64,000 nt of DNA, taken from assembly GCA_030180135.1 (NCBI GenBank), contig CM058237.1, forward strand, positions 101,791,489 through 101,855,488, read 5' to 3'. Numbering within the stretch: the stretch's first letter is position 1; each line of letters starts with the position of its first letter. Below are positions 35,448 through 45,601 of this stretch, piece by piece. A program made the position numbers and the translations under genes. Origin of the DNA: Orychophragmus violaceus (Eukaryota; Streptophyta; Magnoliopsida; Brassicales; Brassicaceae). Below the pieces are notes generated by a model. It did not search any database. It saw only the letters and a list, made by a program, of their open reading frames with translations, and had not been told where the DNA came from.

Positions 35448-36947
35448 TCACTCACTATCATCATCTATGTCACCATATCTCTCAGCATCACTGGCATCCT
35501 CAGGAGATCGCTGTCGACGACGTCTGTCAGGTACGGGCTGATGAATCTGTGGCTGCCTCCTGCAGCTGCAAGTGCGCATGAAGTTCCAAACAGCTCGTAG
35601 AATACCATCTGATCTCTCTCTCCACTCAGCCTCAGAATAATCTCCGCAAGGCATCGTAGGCTCGGGAAAGGGACCCACATCGTCAACGGGGGCAGGCGCA
35701 GGCGCCGGGGCAGCAGAGGTCGAAGCTCGTGTGGAAGGCTCTCCCAGCGGATGAGCCATAGAAGGAATCCCACGCTGCTCAGTCTCAGGAGGCTGAAATC
35801 TCAGAGCCTCCAATGTATCAATCCGTGTCCACCTAGCAGCAGGAAGATCTATACCACACATCCCAGTGGTCGGGTCCTGATAAACCCAAATGCGCCCCTC
35901 CTTGAGCCAGGTAGCGCTCTGCAAATGGCTGAAGTCCAGGAACTCCTTGTCTCTATCACACTCTGTGCCCTGTAGAGGAATCCCACAATGCATAAAAATG
36001 GGAGTAAGCAAGCTCCCCACCGTCTCAGTACTGACTCCATCAAAAGGCTTCGTCTGCAGATCACACAAATGCAAAGCGAAGACAGCTCCCAAGTTGAGAC
36101 CCTTAGTAGGATCTCTCACACCAGACTCTGCAAACTGATCTCTCAGCCCCATAAACAGCATCTCCATCTCATACTTGCGCATCTTGTTGGACTCAAACTT
36201 GCATAGCAAGCTCCAACACAAGATACGCGAGACATATCTCAGCACATGATGCCTCATCATCTTCACCGGTGTGGTCCTGGAGTTGTATCGACCACTGCCA
36301 ATACACTCCCAGAATGATCGAGCCTCATCTGGATCCCACTCAAGTGGCATAGCAATGCGCCTCGGCTCAGTACTGAACCCGTAGATCCTGCAGAGATCTA
36401 GTAGAGGAATCCGATACCTGACTCCCCAACTCATGAAGGTAAAGATACCTCCTGTAGCGCTCCTGCTATCGGGATCTGGGTAAACCACTCTGCAAGTGGC
36501 TAGCAACCGCCTGACCAGCTCAGGATAAAGATCATAAGGGCGCATTGGCATTGTCCCTAGACCAATACCTCTGCATACAGCAAGTACCTGCTCATCAATC
36601 CCCAGAATCTTGCAGGTAGAGTAGTCAGCGAACTTGGTTGGCTTGATGGTCATCCCACACCAACCACTGTAGAGAAGCGAATCATACTCATCCCACTGGT
36701 TAAGCAGTGGTCGCTCTGTGAAGTCTGCAGTCTTGAGGAACGTGCGAATGTTCCTTGGCCACTGTCTGGCTGTCGGGATCTCTGTAGCGTCTGCTCTGGG
36801 CCAAGGCAGTGCTACTGCTGGACCCACTCTAACATATGGCTCAGGTGGCTGAGAGTCTCTGTGAAACCACTCTGGTGGTGGAATGTACTGTCTCGTGGCT
36901 GTTGATGTTGTTGCTCGTTTCTTGCGGGGTTGTCTGCGAGATGCCAT
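35448..36947 (-). CDS. ATHILA ORF (env-position protein, 499 aa)
   Basis: A complete frame from an ATG after a purine-rich leader. It resembles the ATHILA ORF-1 family, a plant protein of unknown function encoded downstream of pol where retroviruses have env. Visible features are a basic N-terminus (MASRRQPRKKRATTS), a globular core with YDSLLYSGWCGM, GIFTFMSWGVRYRIP and MRHHVLRYVSRILCWSLL, then an Ala/Pro-rich linker near residue 410 and an acidic C-terminus. I see no signal peptide or clear membrane anchor. The frame is intact although the element lacks pol. Confidence 0.8.
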   Translation of the reverse strand: MASRRQPRKKRATTSTATRQYIPPPEWFHRDSQPPEPYVRVGPAVALPWPRADATEIPTARQWPRNIRTFLKTADFTERPLLNQWDEYDSLLYSGWCGMTIKPTKFADYSTCKILGIDEQVLAVCRGIGLGTMPMRPYDLYPELVRRLLATCRVVYPDPDSRSATGGIFTFMSWGVRYRIPLLDLCRIYGFSTEPRRIAMPLEWDPDEARSFWECIGSGRYNSRTTPVKMMRHHVLRYVSRILCWSLLCKFESNKMRKYEMEMLFMGLRDQFAESGVRDPTKGLNLGAVFALHLCDLQTKPFDGVSTETVGSLLTPIFMHCGIPLQGTECDRDKEFLDFSHLQSATWLKEGRIWVYQDPTTGMCGIDLPAARWTRIDTLEALRFQPPETEQRGIPSMAHPLGEPSTRASTSAAPAPAPAPVDDVGPFPEPTMPCGDYSEAEWRERSDGILRAVWNFMRTCSCRRQPQIHQPVPDRRRRQRSPEDASDAERYGDIDDDSE

Positions 36948-37864
36948 CTACAAAAAGAAAGAAAATTTAAACAATTAGTCTCGGCAGACTCTCTGTGAAA
37001 TCGCGAAGCAACGACCGTTGCATCTAAGGCATCGATCGTTGCAAGGCGATTTCATTCATCGAACATTTCCCAAAATCGCAAAGCAACGACCGTTGCATAA
37101 ATGCAACGATCGTTGCAAGGCGATTTCGCCGCAAACAATCAACAAAAATCAGTCCAAATTCATGCCACATTATCTCAAATCAGTCTAAAATCACAACCTT
37201 CATCCTGAAATCAGTCTAATTACGCATGCAAACATCAAATTTTCGATCTAAAAATCTCAAACCCTAAAACCCTAAAATTGAATCCGAAAATTGAAAAATA
37301 GAGGTACATTACCTTGGATTCTCGAGATATGAGCTAAAGACACGGGTTTAGAGTGTAAAATAGGAAGTATTAGCAATTGAAACGAAGAAAACGATGAAAA
37401 ATTTCGATTTTGGGCGTAGAGGTTTTCGGTGTACGGATGGTCGGAAAATGAGGAAGAAAAGAGAAGAGAAGGGTTTAAGGCCACTTACCTCGGTCGTGTA
37501 TGCAACGATCGTTGCTTAAGGGCAACGATCGATGCTGGTCAAATCGAAATCGATTTCCGGTTTAGCGCGTACCTTAATTTTGCAATTGAACCAATTGCAA
37601 CGACCGTTGCGTATGAGCAACGATCGTCACAATGCGATTACCCCTCTTCGTCAAATCTCCTTGCAACGACCGGTGCACAAGTGCATCGATCGTTACACAT
37701 CTCAAGACTCGAGTTCTGTATCTGAAACTTAAAAACCAATAAAAACGTGAAATCCTAAGAAAAACACCAAAAATGAAAAGGAAAAACAACTAAACCTAAC
37801 AGTGGGTTGCCTCCCACTCAGCGCTTGTTTAAGGTCATTAGCTTGACCGGACGAACAAGATCTT
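36948..37864 (-). other. Athila spacer between gag-protease and the ATHILA ORF
   Basis: Directly after the gag-protease stop the minus strand reads ALSGRQPT in one frame, the spacer Athila elements carry after integrase. Dyads with TGCAACGATCGTTGCA-type arms occur at 37012-37050, 37080-37125, 37499-37535, 37596-37632 and 37660-37697. No other gene is seen. Confidence 0.65.
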
Positions 37865-40507
37865 TCAGGCACCGAGAGATCTTGACAGAGACTTTTTCTG
37901 TCTCCGTTCAAGTCTCCTCATCCAGGGTGGCGAGTAGGCTGTCGTAGAATGCTCGTGTCCAAGAAAAGATGGAGTAAAATGCGCTCCAGGATCTATAATC
38001 ACAGTGTCATCCGGCTGCCCATCATCTGCTTCCATGATGGTGAATGTCTGCCCATCTATCAGTGGTCTTCGTAGCTTATCCATCTCATAACGCAGCGGTT
38101 CATCTCCCAGATGGAGGTCTATCAAGCTGTTCCTAACATCAATTACCGCTCCCGCTGTAGCCAAAAATGGTCTTCCAAGTAACAACGCTTCATCCGGATC
38201 ACAGTCATATTTCAGCACTAGGAAGTCTGTTGGAACTAAATAGTTTCCAACTCTCACCGGGATGTCCTCAAGAAGTCCTTCCGGAACTCTTATAGACTGA
38301 TCAGCTAGGACAAGAGAGGTCCTAGTAGGCTTAAAATCCAGCATTCCTAGCTTCTCTGCCACAAAGTATGGCATAAGACTTCCAGCAGCTCCTAAATCAC
38401 AAAGAGAGCGCCTAAAACTATCTTCGAAAATAGAACAGTTAAGCACAAAGACTCCAGGGTCTGGCAGCTTCTTCGGGATCTTAGTCAGCAGAACATCACT
38501 AATATGCTGAGGGACTATAATCACCCAATCTCTCAGCTCCTCATCTAAAGGCAGCATCTTGTTCAAGTACCTCTGCACACATGGGTGATAAGGTGGATCA
38601 TCAGAAGATGGAATTTCTTCCGATTCTTCACCAATCTCCTCTAGCTTCTTAAGCTCTTCAATTTCCTGCTTAATTACTTCAGACACTGAGGAGTGTTGTC
38701 TAATGATTTGCGCATAGATTTCCTGCTGAGAAATCTCAGAGACTCCAGAGAATAAGCTATCAAGGTTCAAATCTGCATCAATACCATTATCATACGGCAA
38801 GTCTGTCTGTTCACGACCTGCATCGACCGACACTAGATGTGTGTCGATCGATGCAACACTGTATTTTTCACCCGAGAGATTTTCTCCAAAATCCGAGATT
38901 TCTTCTTCTTTCACCAATTCAGCTGTACTTAGCTCAAATTTTTCACCTAGGTGAGATCCATCATTAATGTACACAGACCATGCCTTAATATGAGTGTCTG
39001 CTACTCCTTTTCCTTTCATAGAGCTGGAAATCTGATTCACCTGAGTATCCAACTGCTTCATGTGAGTGTTCATAGACTCGATCTTTCCATTGAGATCCTC
39101 GTAGACAGCATCCAACTTCTTGTTGCAGTCCACAAAGATCTTGGTCTGACTTTCCAGCAGCTGTTCCATCATTGTCTCCATCTTACTCTCATGAGCTGTA
39201 GGTGCAGGAGGAGTCTGATAAGATGAAGATCCATAGGTTCTCTGAGTACCTTGTCCAAAAGGCTTCTGAAAACCACTTGTCTGTCCAAAACCAGCTGAGC
39301 TCTGATTGCCTGCGAAGGCACTATTCTGTCCTCCATTGAAGAATCTGTTTCCCTGCTGATTACCAAATTTGTTACCTTGGAAACCAGATCCTCCAATGTA
39401 ATTCACATCTTCTTCCTGAGTGTCCTCCTCGGTCTGCATTACTTCTACATATTGTGCAAAGTGGACAGCCTTCTTACCAGCCAGGAGATTGCAAATTGTG
39501 TCCAACTTAGATCTAAATTCAGCCATCTCTGAATTCTCTACACTTCCACCAGATTTCTTCCTCCTATCATCCATAGTCTTGCAGCTGTTGCTGCTCACTA
39601 AGTTCTCAATCAACTGCTTAGCTTGTGCAGGAGTTCTGGTGTTGAAGTTTGCATTACTGGAGTTATCCAGCGCAGACTGATATGGCAGATCTATGCCTCT
39701 GAAGAAGATACCTAGCAATGTGACCTCAGTGAATCCATGGTGTGGACAGTCACGCTGGTATTTCCTAAATCTCATCCAAGCAGTCTTAAGTGGCTCAGTA
39801 GGACCTTGGGTAAATGTCAGAATGTCATGTCTGGACTGATCGGAACGCGCATCATCATAGAAGTGACGCAGAAACTCACTCTTCAGGGCTTCCCAAGTAG
39901 TATACTGACCAGGTGCCAGTTGCTTCAGCCGTGCAGCAGCGTCTCCAGCGAGACTGTATGGAAAGAGCTTGAGGAACAGATAATCTTGGCAGACTCCATC
40001 ATACTTCATGCCATTGATTAGGTCCTCAAATGTATCAATGTGATCTATAGGCTGCTCTGTAGGATGACCATGGAATGCATTCTGTCTCATCAGCGAGTAG
40101 TAAATGGTCTTGATCTCAAAATCATCCCTCTCAAAACCAGGAAGAATTAGAGCTGACCAGTGTGCATGAAACTCATCCGGTCTGTTGTAGTCAGCTAAGG
40201 TTCTCTCATGGACAACCATCTCTCTACCCTGGGCCTGTCTTGGCGCTTAGTTATGCTCCTGTTGCGGTGGCTCGGGAGGGTCAGGGATGACATTCCCTTC
40301 AGCATCAACCCTTTGCCAAGCAGCATTGTATGGGTTGTTATCTTGGTCCCTCAGAGTACCTTGAGCATCGCGTACTAGAATCAGCCTCTGTACTACAATT
40401 CTTTCTCTTCTTTCTCTTCTGTTAGTCCTCTCTAGACGTCCAAGTTCTTCAAGATCGAGATTGATTGGCTTCGAGTTTGGATTACTTAGAGTTTCACGCT
40501 TCTGCAT
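37865..40507 (-). pseudogene. Athila gag-protease with one in-frame stop
   Basis: The frame starts at the ATG at 40507 (MQKRETLSNPN). It is interrupted by a single TAA at 40247-40249 and goes on in the same frame (MVVHERTLADYNRP at 40219) to 37865. The gag part has the Athila core (FLRHFYDDARSDQSRHDIL) and a Gly/Asn/Gln-rich stretch (GNKFGNQQGNRFFNGG). The protease has an Asp-Leu-Gly active site (CDLGAAGSLMP) and the second loop LLLGRPFLATAGAVIDV. The frame ends 27 codons after HFTPSFLG, with no RT. One dyad module lies in frame (residues SIDTHLVSVDA, 38812-38855). The stop may be a mutation or a recoding point. Confidence 0.8.
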
Positions 40508-40524
40508 AAACTGTCTGTAATCGT

Positions 40525-40622
40525 CAAGCAACGATCGATGCTAACAGTGCAGCGATCGATTCAATCTCAAATCGCTTAGTGACGATCGACACAAGAGGTG
40601 CAACGATCGACGCAAGGCGAAA
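40525..40622. repeat. Dyads in the Athila 5' leader
   Basis: Two dyad pairs (40529-40562 and 40582-40616) with mixed arms (GCAACGATCGATGC, GTGACGATCGACAC) lie between the primer-binding site and gag. They end at AAGGCGAAATCG, echoing the GCGAA border of the module. Confidence 0.7.
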
Positions 40623-40754
40623 TCGGTACCTGCGACAGAGAGAAAACAAAGAAGAAATCAGTAAAACAAAAATAAAATAAAAACGAAAATAAAAACAAAA
40701 AAGAAAAATTCCTAGTAAAAACCCTAAGTTCGGTCCTATCGAAGACTCTAAGAG

Positions 40755-40772
40755 TCCCCGGCAACGGCGCCA
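40755..40772 (-). other. Athila primer-binding site (tRNA-Asp)
   Basis: On the minus strand TGGCGCCGTTGCCGGGGA is an 18-base complement to the 3' end of plant tRNA-Asp(GTC). It lies six bases after the LTR end. It is a primer-binding site, not a tRNA gene. Confidence 0.92.
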
Positions 40773-40778
40773 AAAACT

Positions 40779-41963
40779 TGATAGGGTCTAAGTTTTAATC
40801 CTATTCTACTGCAAGTGCACAGTTAAGTGATTGTAGTATATAGGGTATCGAATCCACAGAGACTCTGGTCTCGATAGAATAAGAACCGTAGAGATTAATA
40901 CTAAGACGAAAGCAGATATGAAGTGAATTAAAAGCAAAGCAAGAAAATAAATCAATAGCAAGGTTGGTTGTGAAAGCAGTTAACTAAAAGCGCTAAGTCT
41001 AGGGCGTTCTCAGGAAATCAGACAAGCAGACAAGTTAATCAGTCAGGATCTAATTAAACACAGTTCTAAAACTCAAATCACGGAATTAGAATTAACCAAA
41101 TCTCTTTACGAAAATCCTCTAAGTCTAAGTGCAGTAATCCAAATCTCTTTGCAATTACTAACAGATTAAACCAGCATTAATTTCAAGTTCGATATGTTCA
41201 CAATTAAACTAAGCCAAATCTCTTTGCGAATAATTTAATTGCTCAACCTAAATAGTTCAGATTCTAAACCACACTCTCGTGTCGTATTTAGCAACCTAAT
41301 ATCTAGATTCTTATTGATCAGGTTAGAACTAGCATTAAGCACAATTTAGATTGAAGAACATTCTATTCATGTGAATCCTTAACTGAATTAAACAAGTATA
41401 GCAAGTCATCAAATCCTTAATGAGAAACCCTAAACCTAACTATGAATCTACTCAGACATGGAATATGAAAGCATAATCAATGAATAAATAGATTGCATAT
41501 AAGAAATTAAATAGATAAAGGGGTTCGAAATCTTCTCCAAAATAGATGAAGTACAGGATTAGATCAGCCCCAAAAGCTCTAAAAATCTCTTAGCTCTAAG
41601 TATGAAAGCGTATCTAAAATAAACACCAAAATCCTAAATATATAGGCATAATCTCGGCTGGGGCTTCTTCGTAAATACTGGAAACTTCTGGGCCAAAGTG
41701 CAAAGTCTTGATAACTTCATTAAACCGCCGCGTTCGGCCCATCTCGCTAGTGTGTCGATCAACACCAAAGGTGTGTCGATTGATGCATGATCATCAAATC
41801 GGACAGTGAGTTTAAACTCTCGGCCAAAACACTCCAAAAGTCCCAAAATGCTCCAATATCTCCAATTCCGCTCCAAACCTGATTAAACCTGTAAAAGACT
41901 CTAAAAGACACTAAAAACACAACTATATCATGGCATAAAAGCGGTAAAAACCATGATATATCA
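40779..41963 (-). repeat. Athila 5' LTR
   Basis: 1185 bp, closely matching 32835-34029 with scattered substitutions. Its dyad pair at 41750-41787 has decayed slightly (TCGATCAACAC, TCGATTGATGC). Confidence 0.85.
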
Positions 41964-42350
41964 ACTCCCCCACACTTAGCCTTTGCTTGCCCTCAAGCAA
42001 AACAGAGAACTAGAATGTAGTGAAGAGGTTTGAAAACTCTTCAGAAACTCTTTTCATCTTTGAAGCAGCAACACTCAGATTCCCCTTAGTAAACCACATG
42101 AAAGAATCAACCGGCAGACATCAAGACCATCATATACTTCCCCCACACTTAGCAACTGTCCTAAGTAAACTCCACAGTCACATTCAAGCATTCAAATTCT
42201 CCCTACTGACTTCTGCAAGTATTTAAGTGCGGTCTCACCTAAGGAGTATCGATCAAAGGCACATGGATTCTTACCTTATCAGCTCTAGACCACCATGCTA
42301 TCTTTCTCTAGTCCCTTTCTTCTCTTTTCCCTTCCTTAGCATTCTGATTT
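41964..42350 (-). repeat. Truncated second Athila interior
   Basis: This repeats 34030-34416 beyond the 5' LTR, starting with the purine tract, and stops at ATTCTGATTT. A ten-base filler (AATAAGGATG) separates it from Copia-C LTR sequence at 42361. This is evidence of LTR-to-LTR unequal exchange followed by deletion. Confidence 0.75.
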
Positions 42351-42360
42351 AATAAGGATG

Positions 42361-42694
42361 TCACCGGACCGAACCGAGATTAATTAAGTCATTAAATCGA
42401 AACCAATGTTTCGATCTGCGCCTTGCATCGATCGACACAAGTATATTAATGTGCATCAAATACACATTAACTTGATTATTACTTTAATGATTATTTCCAC
42501 ATGAAGTACATCCAGTTCGCTTAGGTGTGTGACCCTGTAGGTTCATATAATACTAGTAATGAGTTCACAACTCACATATCACAAGTGGTTTCTAGCAAAA
42601 CATTATGACCATCTAGTATTGTATGAATGTCTAATCTCGACAATACAACTATCTCTAGTGTGCTTACAAGTGTGATTTCAGGACATTCCCAACA
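42361..42694 (-). repeat. Copia-C 3' LTR, truncated
   Basis: It matches 63371-63737 from TCACCGGACCG to CCCAACA, with a deletion that removed one dyad present in the other LTR. The polypurine tract follows at 42695-42705. Confidence 0.85.
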
Positions 42695-43560
42695 ATCTCC
42701 CACTTGTACTGGAATTATTTATTCCCATAATCCCTTCGTCTCTATATCTCGATCTGGCATAAGGCAAGATCTGTGTCATCCTTATTAAGTCAAAATCATG
42801 TTCATCGAACTCCGATTTATACTGACAAGACAAACGACTGACAATCACCTCGTTTGAGTGTGGCCACACATTTCTCAGTATTCAAATCTTCGATGGGCCC
42901 TGCGATATTTATCTCCTGTTATATAGGAGGGACAAATCCCATCTTGTTCCATCCATGTTCCTTCACACGCTTCATGATACGCCCAATCAATGTCTTTATA
43001 ATCACCAGTTACAGCTGACGTTTGACAAGGTCAAAGCGGACCAATTCACATGTAAGAAAACATGATGAACTCAGGTCTAAGGACTATACTCTATAGTTGT
43101 AATGAAAACTCTCATGACACTTATATATAACTATCTCGTAGAGTTCTCATTAGTGGGTCATGTCCGATCCTGTGTTCTCCAACACATATCTATGTGATTG
43201 ACTTTAATACTCTTATTAATGACTCCATGAAACTTAGTCATCAGTCACCTCACATACTAGTCTCACGCGGTTGTTAATGTCCCACTTTAACAACCTTGAC
43301 CAGGGACTATCATAATTTATGTCATTTATCACTTATAGGGTTTCATGATCAAGTCACATACTTGATGACCTATAAAATGTCATAAATTACTTTGGGACAA
43401 TTATTTAATAACACAATTAAATAATACTGTTGTCAGAATTCATTAACATAATCAAATTATGTTTAAATGAACATCTTATCATAACTAAAATCAACAACAA
43501 CAACTCCCACTAAAATTAAGATCACATCTTAATGCATCTAATGCCTGTAGCAGTTGTCTA
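42695..43560 (-). other. Copia-C 3' UTR
   Basis: Non-coding tail with the conserved hairpin (AATGAGAACTCT / AGAGTTTTCATT on the minus strand, about 43099-43153) and the CTCC-TATATAACA-GGAG stem near 42915-42932. Confidence 0.6.
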
Positions 43561-44513
43561 AACCTCATTCGCTATTGCTCAGCATGTGTCGAAAGACACT
43601 GCGTCTTGCTAAGAGTAATGCCAAGTGTAATTGGCATGAAGCCCTTCTTGGAATCATACACATTGGACCTGTGCAAGACCTCATCAATTTAAGCATCTTG
43701 ACACAATCCAATTAGCTTGTCCAGTCTATCTCTATAGATTCTTATTCCAAGAATGTTTACGGTTTCTTCATATTTTCATAAAAAAAATACTTTCGAGTCA
43801 AGTCTTAACAGACTGAAACAATAGAATTTCATTTCCAAGAAGTAGTATGTTATCAATATACAATACTATAAATGCAACTGCGCTCCCACTAGTCCTCTTG
43901 TAAACACACGGTTCCTTTTCGTTCCTGACGAAGTCAAACCTTTTGGACTGCTTCATCAAAACAAAGATTCCAACTCCGAGATGCTTGCTCCAATCCATAA
44001 ATATATCGATGAAGCTTGCATATCTTCCTAGCAGCATTGGGATCAATGAAAAACTTCAGGTTGTGTCATGCACACATCCCTTTCCAGAATTCCATTAAGG
44101 AAAACTGTTTTCACATCCATCTGCCCGTCATCATAATGAGCGGAGGTTACTAGGAGAATCCGAATGGACATAAGCATGGCGTCTGGGATTAGGTTTCTTC
44201 ACAGTCAATACCATGAATTTACTTGAAACCTTTTGCCACCAGCCTAGCTTTGTACATACATGTCAACTTTTCTTCTTGAAACCCATTTACTCACAATGGC
44301 TTTTACACTATCGGGTAAATCAACCCAATTCATACTTGATTCAGTGACATGGATCCTATTTCGGATTCAGTGGTTTTTAGCCATTTTCGGAGTCAGGGCT
44401 CATTATTGCTTCTTCAAATTCACAGGCCCGTCGCTTTCAATGATCAACAGATCATGGCAATTGGTTACGAGAAATCCACATTTCTCGGGTTCGTGACGGA
44501 TCCTTTCGGATCT

Positions 44514-44745
44514 GCGAGCTTCAGTTTTGTGTAAAAGTCGCGCCCATATCTCATATGTTGACTTTTACCATGACCTAATTAACCAAAATTTTAAAACGTA
44601 GTTGATTAAGTCATAAACCAAAATCAATATTTTGGTTCGTGATCTACGTCGATCGATACACCTTTGTGTCGATCGACACTTCCTTAGAAACTCGCCGTTT
44701 GAATATATATCGAATATACATTCACCAGATCCTTGCAAACTTTAG
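44514..44745. mobile_element. Unclassified ~210-bp insertion in Copia-C with direct-repeat flanks
   Basis: Homologous Copia-A and -B sequence is contiguous here, but Copia-C has about 210 extra bases between GCGAGCTTCAG (44514-44524) and GCAAACTTTAG (44735-44745). The flanks match at 8 of 11 positions, like a decayed target duplication. No terminal inverted repeats are evident. The insert contains one dyad module at about 44636-44685. Confidence 0.5.
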
Positions 44746-45536
44746 GCATCATAGGTGCAGGTTCTACAACTCTTTGTAGATCCAACTGCTGCTCTTCCTC
44801 ATCAGGTTGAGTAGTCTCCTGTGATTCCCGAATTTCTTCGAGTTGTACTTTACTCCCACTGTTCTTCTTGGAAAGAAAGTCTTTCTCAAGAAAACGTAGT
44901 TCTGAGCAACAAACAATTTGTTCTCGGACTGGTTGTAAAAGTAACATGCCTTGGTTTCGTTAGGACAACCAATGAAGTAGCACTTATCGAATTTGGGTGT
45001 GAGCTTATCAGAGATTAAACGTTTTATATAAGCCCCGCAACCCCAAATCTTCATAAAGGATAAATCAGGGACATTTCCATTTCACATCTCATGTGGTATC
45101 TCTGTAACTGATTTTGATAGAACCCTATTTAATGTAAGCGCAGACGTTTCTAGAGCGTATTCTTAGGAGGATAATGGAAGATTTAAGTGATTCATCATTG
45201 ATCGAACCATATCTAATAAAATCTGATTCAGGAGGAGTGAATTGTGAAACACTTTCACAATCTCTCAGATGATCATTAAATTCTTGACTTAAGTATTCAC
45301 CTCCATGATCTCATCATAGAGCTTTAATACCTTTGCCAAATTGGTTATGTACTTCATTCTGGAACTGTTTGAACTTTTCAAAAGATTCTTACTTATGTCT
45401 CATTAATAAGACATAACCGTACCTACTGAAATCATCAGTAAAGGTTATGAAGTACTGAAAGTTTTCTCTAGCACTTGTGCTCATCGGGCCATACACATCC
45501 GTATGTACAAAGCCCAATAAGTTATTGGCCCTTTAA

Positions 45537-45601
45537 TTTTGTTCGTTCGCGACCTGTGTCGACCGACGCACTGTTAGTGTCGATCGACACTACCTTTTGT
45601 T
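45537..45601. repeat. Single dyad module inserted in Copia-C integrase sequence
   Basis: Between the codons for PFNK and PNERA, where Copia-A, -B and -E have no extra sequence, Copia-C carries about 51 bp with the two dyads (TGTGTCGACCGACGC and GTGTCGATCGACAC). TTTTGTT occurs on both sides (45537-45543 and 45595-45601). Little else came in besides the module. Confidence 0.65.

Larger units (their letters stand above)
32835..41963 (-). mobile_element. Athila-type Ty3/gypsy element lacking RT, RNase H and integrase
   Basis: Two LTRs (TGATAGGGTC .. GATATATCA on the plus strand) flank 6.7 kb of minus-strand interior. The primer-binding site matches tRNA-Asp, as in Athila. Interior order is gag-protease, the spacer with ALSGRQPT that normally follows integrase, and the ATHILA ORF. 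RT, RNase H and integrase are missing between the first two, so the element needs enzymes from another copy. Beyond the right LTR, 41964-42350 repeats interior sequence 34030-34416. The LTR is therefore shared by two tandem copies, the second cut off at 42350. Confidence 0.85.

Noticed and set aside
40755..40772. Partial tRNA-Asp gene
   Set aside because: Only the 18 terminal bases match, exactly next to an LTR, so it is a primer-binding site.
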